Positions 1 to 8,545 of a stretch of 64,000 bases of DNA are shown here, in pieces. Each line of letters starts with the position of its first letter. Positions within the stretch are counted from its first letter, which is position 1. Origin of the DNA: an uncultured Coriobacteriales bacterium (lineage in GTDB: Bacteria; Actinomycetota; Coriobacteriia; Coriobacteriales; UMGS124); contig CAKUFZ010000004.1 in NCBI GenBank assembly GCA_934654475.1, forward strand, positions 1 through 64,000. Direction: 5' to 3'. The position numbers were made by a program, and so were the translations under genes. The notes beneath the pieces are model-generated. The model searched no databases. It was not told where the DNA came from and saw only the letters and a list, made by a program, of their open reading frames with translations.

Positions 1-307
1 CAGCCTTGGTGGTCTCCTCGGCGGGAGCGGCCTCCTCGGCCTTGTCGCCCTCAGCCTCGGTGGTCTCCTCGGCCTTGTCGCCCTCAGCCTCGGTGGTCTC
101 CTCGGCCTTCTCGGCCTCGGTGGCCTCGGGCTCGGCGGCCTCAGTCTCGGTGGTCTCGGCCTCAGTGGTGGCCGGGGCCTCTACCGTGGCAGCGGGCTCC
201 TCAGCAGGAGTGTAGGTCTTCTGCTGGGGCTCGCCGCAGCCAACTGCAGTGGCCACGAGGGCCGACATCGCAGCGGCAGACAGGCCGATCAACGCACGGT
301 TGTTCAT
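1..307 (-). CDS. Partial repeat-rich lipoprotein, C-terminus outside the window
   Basis: Only the first 102 codons are present; the frame is still open at the left edge. The ATG at 307 follows an AAGGAGG ribosome site at 314-320. The protein starts MNNRALIGLSAAAMSALVAT and reaches a lipobox-like AVGC near residue 25, so it is probably exported and lipid-anchored. The rest is acidic and Glu/Thr/Ala-rich, with an 11-residue unit (EAEGDKAEETT) repeated in tandem from a 33-bp DNA repeat. This looks like a flexible surface stalk; no catalytic domain is visible in this part. Function is unknown. The lipobox is weak (Ala at -3), so simple secretion is the alternative. Confidence 0.7.
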   Translation of the reverse strand, partial: MNNRALIGLSAAAMSALVATAVGCGEPQQKTYTPAEEPAATVEAPATTEAETTETEAAEPEATEAEKAEETTEAEGDKAEETTEAEGDKAEEAAPAEETTKA

Positions 308-618
308 TATTGCCTCCTTGACGGTTCCGAGGCCTTATGCCTCGAAGCGGTACACCTGTACAGAGCACGTACATATTGGCGTATTTTTTCCCTATGTGGT
401 GACATGACACAACCTGCCCACAACGGCCTTCATATAAGTTTCGCGTTCGCAACACGCAGTTAACGCAATTCGTCCTCGTATCGCTAGAATAAAGGTCCCG
501 AAGTGCGCGGGATTCAAGCCCGCACCATCCCCCGGGAACCTAGACGACGCCACCGGCTTGCTTGCCATCCGGCGTCGCACCACCGTGCGGCACTGCCGCC
601 TTGCCGTAAGGAGCGCAC
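308..618. other. Divergent intergenic region
   Basis: This 311-bp spacer separates the lipoprotein from the ACT-domain gene. It holds the lipoprotein ribosome site, a small hairpin CGAGGC-cttat-GCCTCG at 328-344, and a 12-bp palindrome GTACACCTGTAC at 350-361. All lie in the leader or promoter zone of the lipoprotein. A loose promoter toward the ACT gene could use TAGAAT at 485-490, but its -35 partner is poor. No other gene is supported. Confidence 0.5.
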
Positions 619-897
619 ATGGATAAGACCCGTATTGTCGTCACCGTGCTCGGAGCAGACCGCTGCGGCATCGTCGCCGCCGTCGCTGGGGCGCTGTCGG
701 AATGCAACGCAAACATCGTCGACATCTCCCAGACCATTCTGTCTGGCATCTTCACGATGACCATGCTTGTCGACCTCGATGAGACCAAGACGACGTTCGA
801 CGCCCTGCGCGAGGCCCTGCTGTCCCTCAGCGAGCAGCTCGACGTTCAAATTCAGGTGCAGCGCGAGGACGTCTTCCGTTTCATGCATCGCATTTAA
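619..897 (+). CDS. ACT domain protein (UPF0237/GcvR-like)
   Basis: A 92-residue single ACT domain of the UPF0237 family. It begins MDKTRIVVTVLGADRCGIVA, the usual opening beta strand and Asp-x-x-Gly-Ile-Val ligand loop, followed by NIVDISQTI and a second beta-alpha-beta half. The length is normal for the family. ACT domains bind amino acids or similar small ligands; no effector domain is attached, so it is probably a stand-alone sensor that partners with another protein. An AAGGAG site lies about 7 bases before the ATG. The gene stands alone ahead of citrate synthase. Ligand unknown. Confidence 0.85.
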   Translation: MDKTRIVVTVLGADRCGIVAAVAGALSECNANIVDISQTILSGIFTMTMLVDLDETKTTFDALREALLSLSEQLDVQIQVQREDVFRFMHRI

Positions 898-900
898 CGC

Positions 901-982
901 GATACGCTGCGGTTTGCCTCGTGAGACCACATGCCGAGCACAGCCGAGCACGGCGGTCTTGCATATCCCACCGCAGCGTATC
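901..982 (+). promoter_or_regulatory. Long inverted repeat in the citrate synthase leader
   Basis: Perfect 13-bp arms, GATACGCTGCGGT at 901-913 and its complement at 970-982, enclose an inner AGACC/GGTCT stem and two copies of CCGAGCAC. No T-run follows, so it is not a classic terminator. It ends 44 bases before the gltA start and could be a structured leader or regulator site. Confidence 0.5.
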
Positions 983-1026
983 CACTCCCTCTATCTTTGA
1001 TTGACCCGCTTTAGGAGAGGCGCCCC

Positions 1027-2490
1027 ATGCAACAGCCCACCGCAAGCACCACAATCAACGCGCAGCAGCCGCACAAGGTGCCTGAACCCTGCGACATTTA
1101 CGAGCGTTTTTCTGAAACGTACAGCATCGACCCGCATCAGTTCGAGCGCTCCAACGTCAAGCGCGGCCTGCGCAACTCCGACGGCACGGGCGTGGTTGCC
1201 GGCATCACCAAGATCTCCAACGTTCACGGCTACGTGGTGAACGAAGGCGACCAGGAACCCTGCGAGGGTCGCCTGACGCTTCGTGGCTACAGCATCAACG
1301 ACCTGGTCGAAGGCACCGCCGGCAAGGGCCGCTTCGGCTACGAGGAGCTTGTGTACCTGCTGTTCTCGGGCCACCTGCCCACCAGGCAGGACCTCGCCAC
1401 GCTCACGAGCCTGCTCGACTACGAGCGCGACCTGCCCCGCGGCTTCGTGAACGACCACATCCTCACGAGCCCCTCCGAAGACGTGATGAACATGCTGAGC
1501 CGCTGCGTGCTTCATCTCTACTCCACCGACCCCACGCCCAACGACACCGGGTTCAAGCACGAGGTGGACACCGCGCTCAGCCTCATCTCGCGCATGCCGC
1601 GCATCGCCGTGCTTTCGTACTACTCCATCCAGCAGTGCTACCACGGCGGCGACATGGTGTGGCACGGCCCCCGCGCCGGCCTCTCCACCGCCGAGACGAT
1701 TCTGGACGCCCTGCGTCCCGACCACGCGTACTCCGACGACGAGGCACACATGCTCGACGTCATGCTCATGCTGCAGGCAGAGCACGGCGGCGGCAACAAC
1801 TCCACGTTCACCTGCCGCGTGCTCACCTCCAGCGGCACCGACGCCTACTCGGCCTACGCCGGCGCCATCGGCTCGCTCAAGGGTCCCAAGCACGGCGGCG
1901 CCAACCGCAAGGTGCGCGAGATGTGCCTTGACATCGAGAGCCACGTGGACGACTGGACCGACGAGGGCCAGGTGGCCGACTACCTGCGCCGCATCGTGCG
2001 CAAGCAGGCCGGCGACGGCACGGGTCTGGTCTACGGCATGGGGCATGCGGTGTACACGCTCTCCGACCCGCGCGCCATCATCTGCCACAAGTACGCCTCG
2101 CGCCTGGCGAAGGGCACCGAGTTCGAGCGCGAGCTCAAGCTCCTCGAGAACATCGAGCGCATGACGCCGCAGGTCATGGCCGAGGAGAAGGGCACGCGCA
2201 AGGTCCTGTGCGCCAACATCGACCTGTACACCGGCTTCGTGTACAACATGCTCGGCATCCCGGTGGACCTGTGCACGCCCATGTTCGCCACGGCGCGCAT
2301 GGCAGGCTGGGCGGCGCACCGCTTCGAGGAGCTCGAGAGCGGCAAGCGCATCATCCGCCCCGCCTACAAGAGCGTGATCCAGCGTCGCGACTATGTGGAC
2401 ATCGACAACCGCGATGCCAACTTCGGCGAGCTCGAGCCCGAGCAGATACGGACCTCCGCGCGCTCCAACCCCGACGCCATCGGCGACTAA
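1027..2490 (+). CDS. gltA: Citrate synthase
   Basis: Condenses acetyl-CoA and oxaloacetate to citrate in the cytoplasm; 487 residues. The three active-site segments are present: HGGGNNSTF (first His), GMGHAVYTLSDPRA (second His) and NIDLYTGFVY (Asp). The nucleotide-site segment GPKHGGAN is intact. The GHAVYT form instead of GHRVYK is, as I recall, common in the long citrate synthases of anaerobic Gram-positives. The start ATG follows GGAGAGG. The gene is monocistronic, with a long leader stem upstream and a terminator shared with the convergent tig-like gene. In an anaerobe it probably feeds glutamate/2-oxoglutarate synthesis. Confidence 0.95.
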   Translation: MQQPTASTTINAQQPHKVPEPCDIYERFSETYSIDPHQFERSNVKRGLRNSDGTGVVAGITKISNVHGYVVNEGDQEPCEGRLTLRGYSINDLVEGTAGKGRFGYEELVYLLFSGHLPTRQDLATLTSLLDYERDLPRGFVNDHILTSPSEDVMNMLSRCVLHLYSTDPTPNDTGFKHEVDTALSLISRMPRIAVLSYYSIQQCYHGGDMVWHGPRAGLSTAETILDALRPDHAYSDDEAHMLDVMLMLQAEHGGGNNSTFTCRVLTSSGTDAYSAYAGAIGSLKGPKHGGANRKVREMCLDIESHVDDWTDEGQVADYLRRIVRKQAGDGTGLVYGMGHAVYTLSDPRAIICHKYASRLAKGTEFERELKLLENIERMTPQVMAEEKGTRKVLCANIDLYTGFVYNMLGIPVDLCTPMFATARMAGWAAHRFEELESGKRIIRPAYKSVIQRRDYVDIDNRDANFGELEPEQIRTSARSNPDAIGD

Positions 2491-2556
2491 GGGCGGCGCC
2501 GGTGCCAGCACCCGCGCCGACACCGAGAGCTTCATCCAACGACGCATGCAAACAAG

Positions 2557-2586
2557 GAGGGGGTCGCCCGCAAGGACGACCCCCTC
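2557..2586. terminator. Terminator between convergent gltA and trigger-factor-like gene
   Basis: A 10-bp GC-rich stem (GAGGGGGTCG at 2557-2566 pairing with 2577-2586) with a 10-base loop and a short pyrimidine run after it. It lies between two converging genes and may serve both. Confidence 0.6.
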
Positions 2587-2616
2587 TCTCGTACATTTGT
2601 CTGACAGCGCTACGGC

Positions 2617-4107
2617 CTAGAGCAGCGTGAGCTTCGGGCCGTCGCCGGCCGGGCGGTCAGAGCGCGGGCGCGCGTCTCCGCCACCCAGGATGACCGAGCC
2701 GGTGGAGGCGACCGTCTTGGGCAGGTGGTCGACAAGCCACTCGTTGGCGCGCATGCGCAGCGCCATCTCGCACATCTTGGGCATCTGGCCCGAGTCGAGA
2801 AGGCTCTGGTAGGCCTCCTGCTCGTGACCGGGGGCCATCTGGCTCACGACCGCGGAGATGTCCTTCTCGTCGAGCTGGATGTCGAGGTGGTCGGCCAGAG
2901 AGTCAAGCGCGAGGCCGCGACGCAGGGCGTCCTTTGCCTGGGTGTCGAGGTCGGCCTCCCAAGCCTCGTGGTCAAAGCCGGGCTGGGCGAAGACGTCGTC
3001 GAGCGTGAGGCCCTGCATCTGCAGGCGCTGCATCGTCTCGGAGAGCAGCTCGTCGCGCATCTTGGCCACATAGCGCTCGTCGGGCTCGCCCTGCAGACGC
3101 GTGGCCAGCTCGGCAGCCGTGAGCTCGAGGAGCTGTGCATGCTGGGCAGCGTCGGCCTGGCGCTCGAGCATCGTGCGGACCTTGCTGCGAAGACCCAGAA
3201 GCGTCTGGGCCTCGGGCAGGTTCTTCATCACCCAGCCGTCGTCGATGACAGCCGGCACGCTGTGCTGGATCTCGTCGATCTGCACCTTGACCTGCACGAC
3301 CTGGTAGTTGACGGATCCGTCCTCGGCGGGCATGGGAAGCGACAGGCCGTACTCCTTGCGCTCGCGCGGGGCCATGCCCACGAGCTGGTCGTCGAACTCG
3401 TCGCCCAGCTGGCCGGAGCCCACCAGGTAGGGAACGTGGCGGCCGGTGAGCTGTGGGAAGGGCTTGCCGTCGAGCGTGGAGTCGAGGTTGAGGCTCACGT
3501 GGTTGCCGCGCTCGACCTGCGTGGCAGACGGGTCGTTCTCCCAGGTGGCAAGCTCTTTGGACATGTTGTCGAGGTAGGCCGTCACGTCCTTGGAGCTCAC
3601 GGCCTGCTTCTCGGGAACCTTCACGCTCACAGGCTCGTACGAGGAAAGCTCGTAGGAGGGGCGCAGCAGGCACTCCATCTTGAACACGTAGTCCTGACCC
3701 TCCACCGGCGACTCGCTCGTCAGGTGGTCGGGGTCGAGGAACGGCAGGACCGAGGTGCGCAGCAGGGCCTTGGCGAAGAAGTGGCGCTGCACGAACGTCG
3801 TGATGAAAGCGTCGAAGGTGCCTTCGCCCATCTGCGCGCGGATGGCCTCGAGGGTGGTCGCGTCGGCAGGCACGCCAAACGTGGCTGCCAAGCCGTCTTT
3901 GGCTTGCTTGATGGCCTCGCCGACCTCATCGGCAGGCGCGGTCACCGTGAAGTGGGCCACGCCCTGGGCGTCCGTGGTCACGAGCACGCCGACGCTGCCG
4001 GGCTTGGGGTCGTACTCAAGCTCGCACTCGTTGTCGGCGGCAGGGTTCGAGAACTCGGGGAACGCGACCGTCGTCTTCGGGCCCTTGAAATCGAGAATCT
4101 CGCCCAT
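2617..4107 (-). CDS. Divergent trigger factor-like chaperone
   Basis: 496 residues. The middle of the protein (GDEFDDQLVGMAPRERKEYG) matches the trigger-factor FKBP-type prolyl isomerase segment. The long acidic helical C-terminal half fits the chaperone arms. The N-terminal third is divergent: I do not see the GFRKGKVP-type loop that docks trigger factor on ribosomal protein L23. It probably folds or holds nascent proteins, but ribosome docking is uncertain. The stop of the upstream HIT gene is only one base before this ATG, so the two are co-transcribed. A canonical tig could exist elsewhere in the genome. Confidence 0.75.
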   Translation of the reverse strand: MGEILDFKGPKTTVAFPEFSNPAADNECELEYDPKPGSVGVLVTTDAQGVAHFTVTAPADEVGEAIKQAKDGLAATFGVPADATTLEAIRAQMGEGTFDAFITTFVQRHFFAKALLRTSVLPFLDPDHLTSESPVEGQDYVFKMECLLRPSYELSSYEPVSVKVPEKQAVSSKDVTAYLDNMSKELATWENDPSATQVERGNHVSLNLDSTLDGKPFPQLTGRHVPYLVGSGQLGDEFDDQLVGMAPRERKEYGLSLPMPAEDGSVNYQVVQVKVQIDEIQHSVPAVIDDGWVMKNLPEAQTLLGLRSKVRTMLERQADAAQHAQLLELTAAELATRLQGEPDERYVAKMRDELLSETMQRLQMQGLTLDDVFAQPGFDHEAWEADLDTQAKDALRRGLALDSLADHLDIQLDEKDISAVVSQMAPGHEQEAYQSLLDSGQMPKMCEMALRMRANEWLVDHLPKTVASTGSVILGGGDARPRSDRPAGDGPKLTLL

Positions 4108-4108
4108 G

Positions 4109-4507
4109 CTACTCGCCCTGCTGTTCCTTGAGGTGGGCGACGTTGGTGGCGTTGGGGCCCCAGTCCTGGTCGTTGGGGCGGGGCATCCAGCCGCCGCCGA
4201 GCATGTGCACGTGGAAGTGTTGCACGCTCTGGGAGGCGTCCTCGCCGGTGTTCACCATGAGGCGGTAGCCGTTCTTGAGGCCCTTGATCTCAGCCACCTT
4301 GCGCACGGCGCCAAAGACGTGGCCCAGCGTCTCCTCGGGCACGTTGTCACCGATGTTGGCGTAGTGGTCCTTGGGGATAATGAGCGTGTGGACAGGCATG
4401 AGGGGCTCGAGGTCATCGAACGCGATGACGTAATCGTCCTCGTAGACCTTTTTGGTGGGGATCTCGCCGGCAGCAATCTTGCAGAAGATGCAGCTTTCGT
4501 CCTTCAT
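4109..4507 (-). CDS. HIT family nucleotide hydrolase/transferase
   Basis: 132 residues with the histidine triad HFHVHML, the N-terminal zinc-type CIFCKI motif and MPVHTLIIPKDHY. This is the Hint/PKCI branch, which hydrolyses AMP-linked substrates such as aminoacyl adenylates or phosphoramidates. I chose the ATG at 4507, which sits 5 bases after AAGGAG; a GTG two codons upstream overlaps that site and is unlikely. The gene is first in a two-gene unit with the trigger-factor-like gene. Confidence 0.9.
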   Translation of the reverse strand: MKDESCIFCKIAAGEIPTKKVYEDDYVIAFDDLEPLMPVHTLIIPKDHYANIGDNVPEETLGHVFGAVRKVAEIKGLKNGYRLMVNTGEDASQSVQHFHVHMLGGGWMPRPNDQDWGPNATNVAHLKEQQGE

Positions 4508-4648
4508 GGGCACTCCTTAGGTCGAGTTCGAAGCGAATTGTTTGCACGACACAGCTTAACACGGCCTGCTATGTGCAAGAATGACCGTATCACGCATCGC
4601 ACGCGCCTGGCATAAAAAGGCGCATAGCTAAAAGGATGGAGAGCGGCA

Positions 4649-6991
4649 ATGAAGGACAAGTTCGCCGGGTTCATCGTCAAGCGTAGGAAGGCTGTGCTGG
4701 TCTTCATGGCCGTGCTCACGGCAGTCGTGAGCCTGCTCATGCTGGGCGTGCACGTCAACACCGACATGACCAAGTACCTGCCCGACGACTCGTCGATGAA
4801 GGCGGGCGTGGAGCTCATGGAGGCAGAGGTTCCCGACGCCGTCTCCACCCATACGCTGCGCGTGATGGTGAGCGGGCTTGATGACGAGGAGCGCGCCTCC
4901 CTCACAGGCAAATTGGGCGAGCTCGAAGGCGTCGAGGCGGTGACGCACGTGGCGGGCGACGCCGCCTACAACCAAGACGACAAGGCGCTCTACGTCGTGG
5001 CCATGGCCTACGATTACCGAAGCGCGGGGCAGCATGACCTTGAGGCGGCGATTACCGACCTGGTTTCGGGCACCTACCCGCAGGCAACCACGCTCATCGC
5101 CGACGACGACTCCAACTCCAGCGACATCCCCCTCCAGACGCTTGTCCTGGCGCTGAGCCTGCTCTTCCTGATCCTTCTGGCCATGTGCCCCTCGGTGCTT
5201 GAGTCGCTGCTGTTCCTCGTGACCATCGGCTGCGCCGTAGGCATCAACCTGGGCAGCAACATCGTCATGGGCGAGGTCTCCTCCGTCACCATGTGCATCG
5301 CGGCCCTGCTGCAGCTCGTGCTCTCCATGGACTACTCCATCATCCTCATGAACCGTTACCGCCAGGAACTCGCCCTGGAAAACGTACCTGAGGGAGCCGA
5401 CCGGCCCAGCTCCGATCAGCGCGACGCCGCCATGCGCCGCGCGGTGGCAGGTGCGTTCTCGGCAATCACCTCCAGCTCACTCACCACGTTCGTGGGCCTG
5501 CTCGCGCTCGTCTTCATGAGCTTCAAGATCGGCGCCGACCTGGGCATCGTGCTCGCAAAGGGCGTCATCTGCAGCCTCGTGTGCGTGTTCACGATCCTGC
5601 CTGCGCTCATCCTGGGCTGCGACCGCGCCATCCGCGCCACGGCCAAGCCCACGCTGCACCCCGAGCGCGCGATGGCCGGCCTGGCCCGCTTCAGCATGCA
5701 CGCCCGCCATGTGGCCTGCGTGGGGTTCGCGATCCTGTTCGCCGTGGCATATATCGCGCAGGCAAACACAGGCGTCTCCTATACGCTCGCCAAGGAAGAC
5801 CCCATCGCGCAGATCTTCCCCCGCACGAGCACCGTCGTGCTCGTCTACTCCAACGACGACGAGGACGCCGTCGCCGCGCACATCGACGAGATCGAGAACG
5901 CGCCGGGCGTCGAGGCGGTCAACGCCTGGGGCAACACGCTCGGGCGCGCTTACAGCGCAAGCGAGCTCACGCAAGTGATGCAGGAGTACGGCGACCAAGC
6001 TGGCGACCTGGGCATGGACTCAAGCACCATCAACATCGTGTACTCGCTGTACGCCTCGGGCGAGGACATCGACTCCATGAGCAAGCTTGCCCTGCTCAAG
6101 CTCTATAAAGCCGACGCCCCCGAAGACGTGCGCCTCACCATCCCGGAGTTTTTGAGCTTCGTGCAGGAAAAACTTCTGCCGAGCAAGGCGTTCTCTACCA
6201 TGGCCGACGAGAAGCAGAAGACAGCCGTCGACGAGATGGCCGCGCAGATACAAGACGGCGAGGCAAAGCTGCACGGCGAGCACGCCTCCATCATGGCCGT
6301 GACGTTTGCCGGCGAGGCAGGCTCGCAGGAGATGTTCAGCTTCCTCGACGGGCTGGACACCTGGTGCGCGAGCAACCTCAAGGGCGAATACCACCTGGTG
6401 GGCGACGGCCCCATGGCCTGGGAGATGAGCAGGGGCTTCCATGACGAGCTCATGCTCATCACGCTGCTCACCGCAGGCGCCATCTACCTTGTGGTAGCCC
6501 TCACCTTCCGCAACCTGCTCATCCCTGCGCTTCTCGTGCTCATCGTGCAGTGCGGCGTGTACCTCACCGTGCTGGCCACGGGCTTGCAGGGCTACAGCAT
6601 CTACTACCTGGCACTTCTCATCGTGCAGTGTATCCTCATGGGTGCTACGGTGGACTACGGTATCCTCTTTACGAGCAACTACCGCGACGCCCGCGCGCGC
6701 ATGGGCGTGGCGCCCGCCCTCGAGAGCGCATACGTGCGCTCCATCCACACCGTCATGACGAGCGGCCTCATCATCGTGCTTGTGTGCGGCGCCATCGCCA
6801 TGTTCGGCAGCGATCCCACCATCGGGCAGATTTGCCAGACCCTCTCCTTGGGCGCGGCGTGCACCATCGCGCTCATCCTCGTGTTCCTGCCCGGCATCCT
6901 TGCCGCGCTCGACCGCTGGGTTGCGGGCAAGGGACGCCTGTGCGAGGGGTCCGAGGCTGCCGAAGAAACGGACGCGAGTCACGAGGGGTAG
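4649..6991 (+). CDS. MMPL/RND superfamily exporter
   Basis: 780 residues with the two-fold MMPL layout: TM1 at about residues 12-32, a large extracytoplasmic domain, five more helices, then a repeat of the same plan. The second six-helix block includes MLITLLTAGAIYLVVALTF and ILMGATVDYGILFTSNY. The Asp-Tyr signature in the fourth helix of each half (SMDYSII and TVDYGIL) is the proton-relay site of the family. It probably exports lipids or hydrophobic compounds by proton motive force. The start follows GGAG at 4639. Monocistronic; substrate unknown. Confidence 0.88.
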   Translation: MKDKFAGFIVKRRKAVLVFMAVLTAVVSLLMLGVHVNTDMTKYLPDDSSMKAGVELMEAEVPDAVSTHTLRVMVSGLDDEERASLTGKLGELEGVEAVTHVAGDAAYNQDDKALYVVAMAYDYRSAGQHDLEAAITDLVSGTYPQATTLIADDDSNSSDIPLQTLVLALSLLFLILLAMCPSVLESLLFLVTIGCAVGINLGSNIVMGEVSSVTMCIAALLQLVLSMDYSIILMNRYRQELALENVPEGADRPSSDQRDAAMRRAVAGAFSAITSSSLTTFVGLLALVFMSFKIGADLGIVLAKGVICSLVCVFTILPALILGCDRAIRATAKPTLHPERAMAGLARFSMHARHVACVGFAILFAVAYIAQANTGVSYTLAKEDPIAQIFPRTSTVVLVYSNDDEDAVAAHIDEIENAPGVEAVNAWGNTLGRAYSASELTQVMQEYGDQAGDLGMDSSTINIVYSLYASGEDIDSMSKLALLKLYKADAPEDVRLTIPEFLSFVQEKLLPSKAFSTMADEKQKTAVDEMAAQIQDGEAKLHGEHASIMAVTFAGEAGSQEMFSFLDGLDTWCASNLKGEYHLVGDGPMAWEMSRGFHDELMLITLLTAGAIYLVVALTFRNLLIPALLVLIVQCGVYLTVLATGLQGYSIYYLALLIVQCILMGATVDYGILFTSNYRDARARMGVAPALESAYVRSIHTVMTSGLIIVLVCGAIAMFGSDPTIGQICQTLSLGAACTIALILVFLPGILAALDRWVAGKGRLCEGSEAAEETDASHEG

Positions 6992-7040
6992 ATGCAAATT
7001 TGTGCATCTCGCGAAGATGCGTAGCTAAGAGAGTTTGCGC

Positions 7041-7069
7041 TTGCCTTAGGATGCCCTGAGGAGTACAGT
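7041..7069 (+). promoter_or_regulatory. Promoter of tRNA-Lys
   Basis: TTGCCT at 7041-7046 and TACAGT at 7064-7069, 17 bp apart, end 13 bp before the mature tRNA 5' end. Confidence 0.6.
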
Positions 7070-7082
7070 ATTTCTTCGCTGC

Positions 7083-7159
7083 GCGCCGTTAGCTCAGCTG
7101 GCCAGAGCAGGGGACTCTTAATCCCAAGGTCCAGGGTTCGAATCCCTGACGGCGCACCA
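7083..7159 (+). tRNA. tRNA-Lys (CUU)
   Basis: A 77-nt cloverleaf. The 7-bp acceptor stem GCGCCGT (7083-7089) pairs with 7149-7155. The D arm is GCTC/GAGC, the anticodon loop CTCTTAA has CTT at 7117-7119, and the T loop is GGTTCGAATCC. CCA is encoded at 7157-7159. It reads AAG. The first anticodon-stem pair is a G/A mismatch. Confidence 0.97.
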
Positions 7160-7170
7160 GTTCGACTTCC

Positions 7171-7208
7171 AAACGCCCGAGATGCCTCGCGCATCCCGGG
7201 CGTTTTTC
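7171..7208 (+). terminator. Terminator of tRNA-Lys
   Basis: The strong stem AACGCCCGAGATGC pairs with GCATCCCGGGCGTT (one mismatch) and is followed directly by TTTTCG. Confidence 0.85.
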
Positions 7209-7333
7209 GTTTCTGTACACCGCAAGCCCCGATGGGCCTCCGCCTGGCTGCACATCCTCCGCCCCGCAGGCCTTCGCAAGGCGCCACGCACCCGCGTATC
7301 CCCCGCCCTCCCTGGCATTCGCCTGCCAGAAAT

Positions 7334-7472
7334 GCCAAAAGTATGCGCTTTAGAAAAAACAGCTCCGAAAGCGAAAAAGAGCTACCCCCATCTACCTGCA
7401 ACAATACTGTCAGTAGAAAGATAGGAGTGCCTCTCTTCACGTTGACAAGAAGTTAAAGCGCATACTTTTGGC
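7334..7472. repeat. 139-bp element bounded by 19-bp perfect inverted repeats
   Basis: The 19-bp sequence at 7334-7352 (starting GCCAAAAGTATGCG) is repeated as its exact complement at 7454-7472, with 101 bp between. There is no clear target duplication and no gene inside. A short palindrome TACTGTCAGTA lies within at 7405-7415. The rest of the 7209-7645 gap shows nothing I can assign. Confidence 0.6.
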
Positions 7473-7645
7473 GATTTTCGTTATCGGGATGTCGCAGACA
7501 CGCGGCTCGCAATAGCCGTGCCTGTCCGTTAGTACGCAGCTCGCCCCCTAAACGATGAGCAAGTGGGCGTGTGGCACTTCACCATTGCAACACCACAAGC
7601 AGAAAGTGCGTTCGATGAGGTCGGTTGGGCCTCATCACCGTTTCC

Positions 7646-8539
7646 CTAGCTCAGCGGCACGGCGTCTGCTAGGTCGGCAACCACCTGCACGATAAGTTTG
7701 TGGGGCAAGCACACGACGGTCTGACCGCGCCCAGAGACCCAGCCCTGCTTCACGCACGTCTGGTTCGAGCAGTCAGACTCAAGGCAGCGCACGCGCCCAT
7801 TGGCCACCTCGATGATGTTGGTTCCCAAAGAACCCGTGACTGTGACGGTCGCGTCTTCGCCAAGGGAAAGCACCTGGTAGAAGCCATCGGAGTTTTGGAT
7901 GACCGCATAGAGCGCGACAGCGGCATCACCGGCATCTGAGGCAGTGTACATTGAGCCCGCGTCGATGCCCAAGTCCGCAGAACCCTGGCCCGAGGCTGCA
8001 GGCAGGTCACCGGCATCGAGGCCCAAATCTGCGGCGCTCTTGCCCGAGGAGGCAGGTAAGCCATCGGCACCGAGGTCGGAAGCCTGAACATCAGAGCCGC
8101 TGCCATCGGGGTTGGACGATTGAGCGTTCACGCCACCGGCATCAAGACCGAGCGACTTGGCATCAGAGTCCGCGACGTCGAGGCTCGAAGTCTGAGCACC
8201 AGAGCCACCGGCATCGAGGCCAGGTGCCTGGACGTCCAGGTCACCTGCGGTGCGCGCGGAAGATGCCTCCGTCCCTGGGGCAGTCACGGAGGCATCTGCA
8301 CTCGTCTCGGCACCGCCCCCCTCGCCCAGCGAGACTCCCGGCATGCCCTGCACGCCAAAGCCAAACCACAGCACGCAGCACACGCCGAGCGCGGCAAGCA
8401 GCGTCGTCGCACCCACGGCCACGTCGGCCGGGCGAATGCCCCATCCGCGCGACCCGTGGGCAGCGTCATCAAACGCTGGGGCGGGACGACCGCTGCGGCC
8501 GCCGTCCCATGCTTTTCGCTGCTCCTCACCCGTTTTCAT
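7646..8539 (-). CDS. Membrane-anchored NusG domain II protein
   Basis: 297 residues: a short cytoplasmic N-terminus, one membrane helix near residues 40-62, a long low-complexity linker (about 75-205) made of degenerate LGLDAGG/DLGADG repeats, then a C-terminal NusG domain II. The end domain carries the family pattern RVRCLESDCSNQTCVKQGW and CLPHKLIVQV with four cysteines. It is predicted to sit outside the membrane. It is the last gene of a three-gene unit, 6 bp after the ApbE gene. This trio recurs, as far as I know, in loci for flavin-based extracytosolic redox chemistry. The biochemical role is unproven. Confidence 0.8.
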   Translation of the reverse strand: MKTGEEQRKAWDGGRSGRPAPAFDDAAHGSRGWGIRPADVAVGATTLLAALGVCCVLWFGFGVQGMPGVSLGEGGGAETSADASVTAPGTEASSARTAGDLDVQAPGLDAGGSGAQTSSLDVADSDAKSLGLDAGGVNAQSSNPDGSGSDVQASDLGADGLPASSGKSAADLGLDAGDLPAASGQGSADLGIDAGSMYTASDAGDAAVALYAVIQNSDGFYQVLSLGEDATVTVTGSLGTNIIEVANGRVRCLESDCSNQTCVKQGWVSGRGQTVVCLPHKLIVQVVADLADAVPLS

Positions 8540-8545
8540 CGCGTC

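Noticed and set aside
31..110. Possible CRISPR-like repeats
   Set aside because: The repeats are in-frame codon repeats of a lipoprotein, contiguous without spacers.
2725..4131. Long plus-strand open frame opposite the trigger-factor-like gene
   Set aside because: A high-GC shadow frame: composition is dominated by Leu, Val, Gly, His and Arg, with no ribosome site or family match.
6979..7440. 153-codon minus-strand open frame containing the phrase GIRTLDLGIKSP
   Set aside because: It runs antisense through tRNA-Lys; this peptide is the well-known false translation of tRNA complements and appears widely in databases by mistake.
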